From JAKACA01 sp963769255 (GTDB taxonomy: Bacteria; Actinomycetota; Acidimicrobiia; Acidimicrobiales; Bog-793), in contig CAVYKV010000001.1 of NCBI GenBank assembly GCA_963769255.1, forward strand, positions 806,001 through 870,000: a stretch of DNA of 64,000 nucleotides, given 5' to 3'. Both the position numbers and the translations under genes were made by a program. Positions 34,837-42,455 of the stretch are shown here, one piece after another; within the stretch, counting starts at the first letter, position 1, and every line of letters begins with the position of its first letter. The notes under the pieces were generated by a model. That model was not told the DNA's origin, did not search any database, and saw nothing but the letters and a program-made list of their open reading frames with translations.

Positions 34837-36555
34837 TTGGAAGACCGAGAGGAGCGCCTGCGGGCGCACACCACCGAGCTGCCCGGCGCCGTCGAGCCCG
34901 TCGAGGACGGGCAGTTGGCGGACGGGCCGGCGGACCGCCGCGAGCCGGCGTCCACGGCCATGAGGGCACCCGTGCACGGGCGGGTGCGCATCGCCGGTCT
35001 CGAGGCCGGGGTCGCCGCCGGTCTCGTCGCACCGCCGGACGCCGTCGAGGACGAGGCCGGCGTGCCCAGCTGGCCCGACTTGGACAGCCCGGAGGAGGTG
35101 TCGATCAGCAACGCCTTGCGAGGCGTCGACGAGCCCGTCGGTCCCGAGGTGACGGCTCCCGCCCTGCCCGACTGGCGCGACCCGCCCACGAGGGAGGTGC
35201 CCGCCGTCCTGCTCCAGCACCCGGCCGCCGAGCAGGGTCCGAACTACCCGGGCCCCGTGTGGCGGGAGGACCAGGGCGACTGGGACGACGAGGATCTCGC
35301 CTTCGCCGAGATCGTCCAGGAGGGGACGACGGTCGGTGACCACGGCCTCGGGATCGACGAGCCGGATCCCTTCGGCTTCGACTTCCCGATGGCGTCCGTC
35401 GCAGGCACGGAGGCGGTGGAGAACCACGACGTCGCCCGCGCCGGGTCGACGCCCCTCTCCGACGAGCCCACCGCCCCTCCCGCCGAGCCCGTGGCGATGC
35501 CCCTCGAGGAGCGCCGAGCCCGCGACGCGACGAGCACGAGCGGCGGCGTGCCCGCCGTGACGGGCGAGGAGGGCAGGGCGAGCGCCGCCCGCCGCAGCAA
35601 GCACGGCAGCCACCGGGCACGTGTGACCTTTGCCGGCAGAGTCCGCCACGATGACGATGCGACGGCTCCCACGGCGCCGGTCGTCATCCCCCGACGCAGC
35701 CCGAAGCACGCCCCGGCAGGGGCGCCGGCGAGTGCTGCCGCCGGTCGCAACCCGGTCGTCGCCACGGTCACCGGGCTCGCCGCCGGCGCCCTCGTCGTCG
35801 GGGTCTTCTACGCCGGGCCACCGGCGGTGCTCGCCCTCGTCACGCTGGCGCTCGTGCTGGCCGCAGCCGAGTGCTTCCAGGCGCTGCGCCACGCCCGCTT
35901 CAGCCCGGCCGTGCTCGTCGGGCTGCTCGGCGTCGCCGGCGCCGCCATCGCTTCCTACGAGCGGGGACCGGAGGCCGACATCATCGCCGGCGCCGCCGTC
36001 GTGGTGGCGTCGCTGTGCTGGTACCTCCTCGGCGTCACGCGCCGCTCGCCCGTCGTGAACTTCTCCGTGACGGTCATGACCTGGGCGTGGATCGGGCTCA
36101 TGGGTTCCTTCGCCGCCCTCCTCATCGCCCCCCGCATCTTCCCCCACCGTCACGGGCTCGCCTACCTGCTGGGGGCGATCATCGCCACCGTCGCCTACGA
36201 CGTCGGCGGCTACGCCTTCGGCAGCTGGATCGGCAGCCGCCGCCTGGCGCCTTCCATCAGCCCCAACAAGACGGTGGAGGGGCTGTTCGGAGGCTGCTTC
36301 GCCGCAATCGCCATCTCGGTCGCCATCGTCGGGCACCTGCACCCCTGGACGGTCGCCCACTCGCTGGAGCTCGGGATCGTGGTCGCCGTCTTCGCCCCCC
36401 TCGGCGACCTCGCCGAGTCTATGGTGAAGCGAGACCTCGGCGTGAAGGACATGGGCTCCCTGCTGCCGGCGCACGGGGGGTTCCTCGACCGCGTGGACGG
36501 CCTCCTCTTCGTCCTGCCGGCGACGTACTGCCTGGTACGGCTCTTCCACGGCTGA
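34837..36555 (+). CDS. cdsA: Phosphatidate cytidylyltransferase with long N-terminal extension
   Basis: Makes CDP-diacylglycerol for phospholipid synthesis. The C-terminal half (about 300-572) is polytopic and carries the family motifs SPNKTVEGLFGG and VKDMGSLLPAHGGFLDRVDG, with the conserved Asp residues. The first 300 residues are acidic, Pro/Ala-rich and probably disordered, ending in a basic patch (RRSKHGSHRARV) before the first membrane helix; most CdsA proteins of about 280 residues lack this. The TTG start is set by GAGGAG upstream. dxr follows after 4 bases. Confidence 0.92.
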   Translation: MEDREERLRAHTTELPGAVEPVEDGQLADGPADRREPASTAMRAPVHGRVRIAGLEAGVAAGLVAPPDAVEDEAGVPSWPDLDSPEEVSISNALRGVDEPVGPEVTAPALPDWRDPPTREVPAVLLQHPAAEQGPNYPGPVWREDQGDWDDEDLAFAEIVQEGTTVGDHGLGIDEPDPFGFDFPMASVAGTEAVENHDVARAGSTPLSDEPTAPPAEPVAMPLEERRARDATSTSGGVPAVTGEEGRASAARRSKHGSHRARVTFAGRVRHDDDATAPTAPVVIPRRSPKHAPAGAPASAAAGRNPVVATVTGLAAGALVVGVFYAGPPAVLALVTLALVLAAAECFQALRHARFSPAVLVGLLGVAGAAIASYERGPEADIIAGAAVVVASLCWYLLGVTRRSPVVNFSVTVMTWAWIGLMGSFAALLIAPRIFPHRHGLAYLLGAIIATVAYDVGGYAFGSWIGSRRLAPSISPNKTVEGLFGGCFAAIAISVAIVGHLHPWTVAHSLELGIVVAVFAPLGDLAESMVKRDLGVKDMGSLLPAHGGFLDRVDGLLFVLPATYCLVRLFHG

Positions 36556-36559
36556 GCCG

Positions 36560-37720
36560 GTGAAGGCAAAGCGCGTCGTCATCGCCGGCTCGACCGGCTC
36601 CATCGGCACTCAGGCCCTCGAGGTCGTCGCCGCCACGGAGGGACGCTTCGAGATCGCCGCCATCGGGAGCGGGTCGTCGGTGCAGGCCCTTGCCGAGCAG
36701 GCGCGTCGCTGGCGGCCAGGCGTGGTCGCCATCGCCGACGCGGCGGCGGCGCCCGAGCTCGAGAAGCTGGTGCCCCCCGGCACGGAGGTGCGGGCCGGTG
36801 CAGGGGCGCTCGCCTCGCTCGCCGACCTGGGCGACGTCGTGCTGAACGCCGTCGTCGGCTTCGCCGGCCTCGACGTCACGGTCGCCGCCCTCATGAGCGG
36901 CCGCCGCCTCGCCCTTGCCAACAAGGAGTCCCTCGTGGCCGGCGCGCCCGTCGTGCAGGCGGCCCGCCGGACGGTGGGCGCCGAGCTCGTACCCGTCGAC
37001 TCCGAGCACTGCGCCATCCACCAATGCCTGCGAGGATCCCCCTCATCGGTCTCCCGCCTCGTGCTCACGGCGAGCGGCGGGCCTTTCCGCGGCCGTCGCC
37101 TCGAAGAGATCGCCGGTGCGAGCGTGGCCGAGGCGCTCGCCCATCCCACCTGGGTCATGGGCCCGAAGATCACGGTGGACTCCTCCACGCTCATGAACAA
37201 GGGGCTCGAAGTGATCGAAGCCCACGAGCTCTTCGGAATCGGCTACGACGACATCGACGTCGTCGTGCACCCCCAGTCCGTCGTGCACTCGATGGTCGAG
37301 TTCCACGACGGCGCCACCCTCGCCCAGCTGTCGAACCCCGACATGCGGCTCCCGATCGGCTATGCCCTCGGGTACCCCGAGCGGCTGGATGTCGCCTACG
37401 GAGCCCTCGACTGGGCACGTCCCAGCCGCCTCGACTTCGAGCCGCCCGACCGCACGACGTTCCGCTGCCTCGGCCTCGCCTACGAGGCCGGCCGCCTCGG
37501 CGACAGCGTCCCCGCCTGCCTGAACGCCGCCAACGAGGTCGCCGTGGCGGCCTTCCTGCAGGGCCGCCTGGCCTGGGGCGGCATCGCCGAGGTCGTTGCC
37601 GACACGCTCTCGGCCCACGTGTCGTCCAAGCTGAGGAGCGTGCAGGATGTGCTCTCGGCCGATTCGGCGGCGCGCTCGTCCGCCGAGCGTGCGGTCGCTC
37701 GGCGGGAGAGGGCGGCTTGA
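36560..37720 (+). CDS. dxr: 1-deoxy-D-xylulose-5-phosphate reductoisomerase
   Basis: Second step of the MEP isoprenoid pathway, NADPH- and metal-dependent. The NADPH motif GSTGSIG is at residues 10-16. LANKESLV, PVDSEHCAIHQCL and LTASGGPFRGR mark the metal and substrate site, with WVMGPKITVDSSTLMNKGLEV following. Length is 386 residues. The stop overlaps the start of the site-2 protease gene (TTGA). ispG lies just beyond, so two MEP genes flank rseP. Confidence 0.97.
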   Translation: MKAKRVVIAGSTGSIGTQALEVVAATEGRFEIAAIGSGSSVQALAEQARRWRPGVVAIADAAAAPELEKLVPPGTEVRAGAGALASLADLGDVVLNAVVGFAGLDVTVAALMSGRRLALANKESLVAGAPVVQAARRTVGAELVPVDSEHCAIHQCLRGSPSSVSRLVLTASGGPFRGRRLEEIAGASVAEALAHPTWVMGPKITVDSSTLMNKGLEVIEAHELFGIGYDDIDVVVHPQSVVHSMVEFHDGATLAQLSNPDMRLPIGYALGYPERLDVAYGALDWARPSRLDFEPPDRTTFRCLGLAYEAGRLGDSVPACLNAANEVAVAAFLQGRLAWGGIAEVVADTLSAHVSSKLRSVQDVLSADSAARSSAERAVARRERAA

Positions 37721-39069
37721 GCGCGGTCGACGGCCCGGGCGCCCCGGCGGGGCCGCCACAGTCCTCCCCCGGCTTGCTTCCGGCCGTCGGCAAGCTGAGT
37801 GCCGTCGTCCTCGCCGTCGTCGCCATCGCCGTGCTGTTGCACGCCACCGGCGTCGTCATCGTCGTCCTCGCCATCGTCGCCATCGTCATGCTCCACGAGC
37901 TCGGCCACTTCGCGACGGCGAAGTGGAGCGGCATGAAGGTGACGGAGTACTTCTTCGGCTTCGGCCCGCGACTGTGGTCCGTCGTGCGGGGGGAGACGAC
38001 CTACGGCGTGAAGGCCATCCCGGCCGGGGGCTACGTGAAGATCGTCGGCATGACGATGCTGGAGGACGTCGCCGAGGAGGACGAGCCGCGCAGCTACCGC
38101 CAGGCGACCTTTCCGCGGCGCGTGCTCGTCGCCAGCGCCGGCTCCATCGTGCACTTCATCCTCGCCTTCGCCCTCCTCTGGTCGGTGTTCGCCTTTCTCG
38201 GCACGCCGTTGGCGAGCGCCCCGACCATCTCCAGCCTGCTCACGATCGACGGCCGCCCCAGCCCGGCGACCGTTTCCGGCCTCCAGCCGGGCGACGCCTT
38301 CGTGTCCGTCGACGGCCACCCGACGCCCACCTTCGACGCTCTGACGGCCGTCATCTCCCCGGCCGCTGGCAAGCCGCTCGCTGTCGTCGTGAACCGCCAC
38401 GGACGCCTCGTCCACCTCGTCGTGACACCGGCGTCGGAGACCGCCGACGTCTGCTCGGCCGGCAAGCTCGTCCATCACGTGAAGGGGGAGATCGGCGTCG
38501 AGCTCCTCGTGACGAAGGAGGTGACCTTCAACCCGGCGGTGTCGGTCCCGAAGGCAGCGGACGACTTCGGGTCGCTCGTGAGTGCCGCCTTCGCCGGCCT
38601 CGGCGACTTCTTCTCGCTGAGCGGGCTCCGCGCCTTCGGGCACCAGGTGACCTCGGCCGGCAGCTCGCCCTCGCAGCCGGCGCCCTGCGCCGGTGCCGCC
38701 ACCTCCGGCGGGTCCTCGTCCGGCTCGGGCTCCGGGGGGTCCTCGAACGGCCAGATCGTCTCGATCCTCGGTGCCGTGCAGCTGGGCTCGCAGCTGTACT
38801 CGCTGGGTTTCTCGTCGCTGTTCGTGTTCCTGGCGTTCCTCAACCTCTTCATCGGGATCGTGAACCTCTTCCCGATGCTGCCGCTCGACGGTGGTCACGT
38901 CGCCATCGCCGTCTACGAGCGCATCCGCTCCCGCCGCGGGAAGGTGTACCACGCCGACGTCGCCAAGCTGCTGCCGTTCGCCTACATCTTCCTCGCCTTC
39001 ATCGTCATCATCGGGATCGGGGCGCTCTACTCGAACATCCTCCATCCCGTGCACCTTTCGGGTGGCTGA
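37717..39069 (+). CDS. rseP: Site-2 protease RseP/Rip1-like zinc metalloprotease
   Basis: Intramembrane protease that cleaves anti-sigma factors or other membrane proteins. The zinc site HELGH lies in IVMLHELGHFATAKWSG (about residues 52-56), followed by FFGFGPRLWS and GGYVKIVGM. A PDZ domain with VSGLQPGDAFVSVDG spans about 180-240, and the second metal motif is LFPMLPLDGGH near the C-terminus. A Ser/Gly-rich linker (GGSSSGSGSGGSSNG) precedes the last helices. Length is 450 residues. TTG 37717 overlaps the dxr stop. Confidence 0.93.
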   Translation: MSAVDGPGAPAGPPQSSPGLLPAVGKLSAVVLAVVAIAVLLHATGVVIVVLAIVAIVMLHELGHFATAKWSGMKVTEYFFGFGPRLWSVVRGETTYGVKAIPAGGYVKIVGMTMLEDVAEEDEPRSYRQATFPRRVLVASAGSIVHFILAFALLWSVFAFLGTPLASAPTISSLLTIDGRPSPATVSGLQPGDAFVSVDGHPTPTFDALTAVISPAAGKPLAVVVNRHGRLVHLVVTPASETADVCSAGKLVHHVKGEIGVELLVTKEVTFNPAVSVPKAADDFGSLVSAAFAGLGDFFSLSGLRAFGHQVTSAGSSPSQPAPCAGAATSGGSSSGSGSGGSSNGQIVSILGAVQLGSQLYSLGFSSLFVFLAFLNLFIGIVNLFPMLPLDGGHVAIAVYERIRSRRGKVYHADVAKLLPFAYIFLAFIVIIGIGALYSNILHPVHLSGG

Positions 39070-39136
39070 TCGCCTCCCCGCCGCGCCGGCGGCGCCAGCC
39101 GGGAGGCAACGCCCCGACGGTCCGGCCGCCTGCCGG

Positions 39137-39142
39137 TAATCT
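39137..39142 (+). promoter_or_regulatory. Candidate -10 hexamer TAATCT, leaderless ispG
   Basis: TAATCT ends 6 bases before the ispG ATG, with no ribosome site between them. This would give ispG its own leaderless message, separate from the dxr-rseP operon. Confidence 0.45.
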
Positions 39143-39148
39143 CGTCCC

Positions 39149-40408
39149 ATGCCACGGCCCGCGGTGGCGACGTCGCAGCGCCGCCCGACACGACAGATCA
39201 TGATCGGCAACGTGCCCGTGGGGGGAGACGCCCCCGTCACGGTGCAGTCGATGACCACGACGAAGACAGCCGACGTGGACGGCACCCTGGCCCAGATCTA
39301 TGCGCTCGCCGCCGCCGGCGCCGACATCGTGCGCTGCACCTGCAACGAGCAGGCGGCGGCGGAGGGTCTCGCCCGCATCGTGCCCCGGTCGCCCGTCCCG
39401 ATCGTCGCCGATGTCCACTTCCACCACGAGATGGCGCTCGCCGCCCTCGAGGCGGGCGTGCAGGGCCTGCGCCTCAACCCCGGGAACCTTCGCAAGCCGG
39501 AGGAGATCAAGCAGGTGGCGGCGGAGGCGCGCGACCGGGGTGTCCCCATCCGCATCGGAGTCAACGCCGGCTCGCTCCATCCGGAGCTGTACAAGCGCTT
39601 CGGCGGCGCCACGCCCGAGGCGCTCGTCGAGTCGGCCCGCATGGAGCTTGCCTACTTCGACGAGGTCGACTTCCACGACGTCAAGATCTCCGTGAAGGCG
39701 TCCAACGTCCCGCTCATGGTGGAGGCCTACCGGCTCGCCTCCGAGACGTTCGACCACCCCCTCCACCTCGGTGTCACGGAGGCGGGACCGCCGCCGGCCG
39801 GGCTGCTGAAGGCGACGGCCGGCATCGCCACCCTCCTGTGCGAGGGCATCGGCGACACCATCCGCTACTCGCTGACGGCCGATCCCGTGGAAGAGGCGAG
39901 AGCCGGCCGGCAGCTCGTGGAGGCTCTCGGCCTGCGCGAGCGGAAGGGCCTCGACCTCATCGCCTGTCCCTCCTGCGGCCGGGCGGAGATCGACGTCATC
40001 GGCGTCGCCAAGGCCGCACAAGAGGCGCTCGAGAATCGGAAGCTCCCCATCCAGGTGGCCGTCATGGGATGTGTCGTGAACGGCCCCGGCGAGGCGCGGG
40101 AGGCCGACATCGGCATCGCCGCCGGCCGCCATCGCGGGCACCTGTTCATCAAGGGCCAGATCGTGCGTGTCGTGCCGGAGGCCGAGATGGTGGAGGCACT
40201 TGTTGCCGAGGCGGAGCGTCTCGTCGCCGAGGGCGTGGAGGCGAGACTGGCGGCCGCCGACGAAGGTGCCGCAGCCGAAGCCGAGGCCGACCGCCGGGCT
40301 CTCGTGGAATCTCAGGGGGACGACGTCAACTCGAGCGAGGTGAAGGTGGAGATCATCCGGAAGACGATCGCCGATGAGCGGGAGGCGAACCACCAGGGCG
40401 AGGCGTGA
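39149..40408 (+). CDS. ispG: 4-hydroxy-3-methylbut-2-en-1-yl diphosphate synthase (GcpE)
   Basis: Iron-sulfur enzyme of the MEP pathway. QIMIGNVPVGGDAPVTVQSMTTT opens the TIM-barrel domain and VPIVADVHFHHEMAL matches the substrate site. The [4Fe-4S] ligands are Cys273 and Cys276 (CPSCGR) and Cys308, with Glu315 in GCVVNGPGEA. About 35 extra residues, Ala/Glu-rich, extend the C-terminus. ATG 39149 is 6 bases after a TAATCT hexamer. The stop overlaps the methyltransferase start (GTGA). Confidence 0.96.
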   Translation: MPRPAVATSQRRPTRQIMIGNVPVGGDAPVTVQSMTTTKTADVDGTLAQIYALAAAGADIVRCTCNEQAAAEGLARIVPRSPVPIVADVHFHHEMALAALEAGVQGLRLNPGNLRKPEEIKQVAAEARDRGVPIRIGVNAGSLHPELYKRFGGATPEALVESARMELAYFDEVDFHDVKISVKASNVPLMVEAYRLASETFDHPLHLGVTEAGPPPAGLLKATAGIATLLCEGIGDTIRYSLTADPVEEARAGRQLVEALGLRERKGLDLIACPSCGRAEIDVIGVAKAAQEALENRKLPIQVAVMGCVVNGPGEAREADIGIAAGRHRGHLFIKGQIVRVVPEAEMVEALVAEAERLVAEGVEARLAAADEGAAAEAEADRRALVESQGDDVNSSEVKVEIIRKTIADEREANHQGEA

Positions 40409-41133
40409 GCCCGCCGGAGCCGGAGCCGTCGCTGCGGAGCGCCTGGGAATCCCACGCCGAGGAGTGGATCGCCTGGGTCCGCACGCCGGGGCACGACTCC
40501 TACGATCAGTTCCACCGCCGCCACTTCTTCGACCTCATCCCCCCGCCTGGCCGGCTCACGCTCGACCTCGGGGGCGGCGAAGGGCGCCTGAGCCGAGACC
40601 TCGCCGCCCTCGGGCATCGGGTCGTGATGGTCGACGGTTCGCCCACGCTGGCAGCGGCGGCCCACGGGCACGCCGCCCACGTCCCCGCCGGTGTCGCCGA
40701 CCTGGCGCGTCTCCCCGTGCGCTCCGGCGTGGCCGATCTGGCCGTCGCCTTCATGTCGCTGCACGACGTCGACGACCTGCAGCCGGCGGTCGACGAGTCG
40801 GCCCGCATCCTCCGCCCGGGCGGCGTGCTGTGTGCCGCCATCGTGCACCCCGTCAATTCGGCGGGCGAGTTCGAGGCGGCCGTAGGGGATGGTCTCCCGC
40901 CCTTCGTCATGCGTGACAGCTACCTCTCGACGTTCCGGTACCACGCCAAGATCGACCGGGACGGGCTCGGTATGACGTTCCACAGCGCCCATCGTCCCTT
41001 CGAGGCCTACTCGCGGGCGTTCGAGTCCGCCGGCTACGTGATCGAAGCCGTGAGGGAGGTGCCGGACGAGAGGGATACGGCGATGTGGTCGAGGTGCCCG
41101 ATGTTCCTCGACCTCCGTGCCCGCAAGCTCTGA
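40405..41133 (+). CDS. Class I SAM-dependent methyltransferase
   Basis: A 242-residue methyltransferase. Motif I is LTLDLGGGEGRLSRDLA (about 52-68), motif II VVMVDGSP, motif IV VADLAVAFMSLHDVDD and post-motif RILRPGGVL. It resembles small-molecule methyltransferases; the substrate cannot be told. The start overlaps the ispG stop, suggesting co-translation, but no functional link to isoprenoids is shown. Confidence 0.8.
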   Translation: MSPPEPEPSLRSAWESHAEEWIAWVRTPGHDSYDQFHRRHFFDLIPPPGRLTLDLGGGEGRLSRDLAALGHRVVMVDGSPTLAAAAHGHAAHVPAGVADLARLPVRSGVADLAVAFMSLHDVDDLQPAVDESARILRPGGVLCAAIVHPVNSAGEFEAAVGDGLPPFVMRDSYLSTFRYHAKIDRDGLGMTFHSAHRPFEAYSRAFESAGYVIEAVREVPDERDTAMWSRCPMFLDLRARKL

Positions 41134-41192
41134 GGCCGCCTCCTCCTCGACACCGCGACGGCAGTCCCGCCCGGCGTGACAGACTCGCCGTC

Positions 41193-42455
41193 ATGGCCCC
41201 CGACGACGTGAGCCACGACCTGCCCCGGCACGCCGTCAGCCCGATGCGGGAGGGCGAGCTGGAGGCGTTCATCGACCTCGACGCCGCCGCCTTTGGCGCC
41301 CGCATGCCTGCCGGATTCGAGGCACTCGTCCGCAAGGACCTCCGCTTGGACCGCGTGGTGGTCTCCCGGGAGGGCGGCCGCCCCGTCGCCTCGGCGGGCT
41401 CCGAGCCGAAGCTCATGACCCTGCCTGGCCTGGTGCGCTGCGTCACGGCCATCGTGTTCGCCGTGGCGGTGCTGCCGACGCACCGCCGGCAGGGTCTCCT
41501 CCGGTCCCTCATGCGCTACCAGCTGGACGACCTGCGCGGCCGCGGCGAAGTCGCTGCCGTCCTGTACGCCAGCGAAGGCGGCATCTACGGTCGGTTCGGC
41601 TATGGGCCCGCCACCTTCGGCTCGTCCTACTCCCTCGACAAGCGGGTGGCCCGGCTGGCGCAACCGATCGCCGAGCTCGCCGCCGGCCGCGTCCAGATGG
41701 TGGGACGCCACGAGGCAGCGGAAGCCTTCGCCTCCATCTACGGGGCCTACGCCACGCACCGTGCCGGCGAGGTCGATCGGGGCGAGATCGACTACCACGG
41801 CATCCTCGGCGAACCGGGCGGCGACGAGCTGAACCGGCGCTTCTTCGCCGTCTACGAGGAGGGCGGCCGTCTCGACGGCTATGTCGCCTATGAGACGGCT
41901 CCGTCTCCGTCGCCCCCGGACAGCGCCCGGCGGCTCGAGGTGCAGGAGCTCTGCTCGCTCACGCCGTCGGCTTACGCCGCCCTCTGGGACCTCCTTCTTG
42001 GCGTCGATCTGATGCCCGAGCTCCTCGCCGAGCACCGCCCCGTCGACGAACCGCTCCGATGGATGCTGGCCGAGCCCCGTCAGCTGCGGTGCGGTGTCAC
42101 GGGGGACCGCACCTGGGTCCGACTGGTCGACGTCGGTGCCTGCCTGGCGAGCCGGCGATACCCTGCCGCCGGCGATCTCGTCGTCGGTGTCCACGACGAC
42201 TTCTGCCCCTGGAACACGGCTCGGTACCGGATCGTCGTCGCCGAGGACTGGGCCGCCCCGGAGGTATCGCGCACGGAGGCCGAGCCTGCCCTCGAAATGG
42301 ACCCGTCGACGCTGGCGAGCATCTATCTCGGGGGCGTGTCCGTGCGTGCCCTCGCCGAAGTAGGCCGCATCCGAGCGGTCTCGGCACAGGCCGTCACGAC
42401 CGGGAACCGCATGTTCGCCAACGACAGGCCCCCGTACTCGCTCACCCAGTTCTGA
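41193..42455 (+). CDS. Eis-like GNAT N-acetyltransferase
   Basis: A 420-residue protein with the Eis three-domain layout. The N-terminal GNAT domain has the acetyl-CoA loop VLPTHRRQGLLRSLM (about 91-105) and YGRFGYGPATFG. A second degenerate GNAT-like region follows, then a C-terminal SCP2-like domain. The chain ends with a Phe (YSLTQF); in characterised Eis enzymes the terminal Phe carboxylate and a Tyr act in catalysis. Such enzymes acetylate amines, including aminoglycosides, but the natural substrate here is unknown. ATG 41193 is used. Its 3' end overlaps the convergent YhaN-like gene by 14 bases once that gene's frame is corrected. Confidence 0.83.
   Translation: MAPDDVSHDLPRHAVSPMREGELEAFIDLDAAAFGARMPAGFEALVRKDLRLDRVVVSREGGRPVASAGSEPKLMTLPGLVRCVTAIVFAVAVLPTHRRQGLLRSLMRYQLDDLRGRGEVAAVLYASEGGIYGRFGYGPATFGSSYSLDKRVARLAQPIAELAAGRVQMVGRHEAAEAFASIYGAYATHRAGEVDRGEIDYHGILGEPGGDELNRRFFAVYEEGGRLDGYVAYETAPSPSPPDSARRLEVQELCSLTPSAYAALWDLLLGVDLMPELLAEHRPVDEPLRWMLAEPRQLRCGVTGDRTWVRLVDVGACLASRRYPAAGDLVVGVHDDFCPWNTARYRIVVAEDWAAPEVSRTEAEPALEMDPSTLASIYLGGVSVRALAEVGRIRAVSAQAVTTGNRMFANDRPPYSLTQF

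Noticed and set aside
34687..36609. 640-codon minus-strand frame across cdsA
   Set aside because: Shadow frame; composition mirrors the complementary codons of cdsA.
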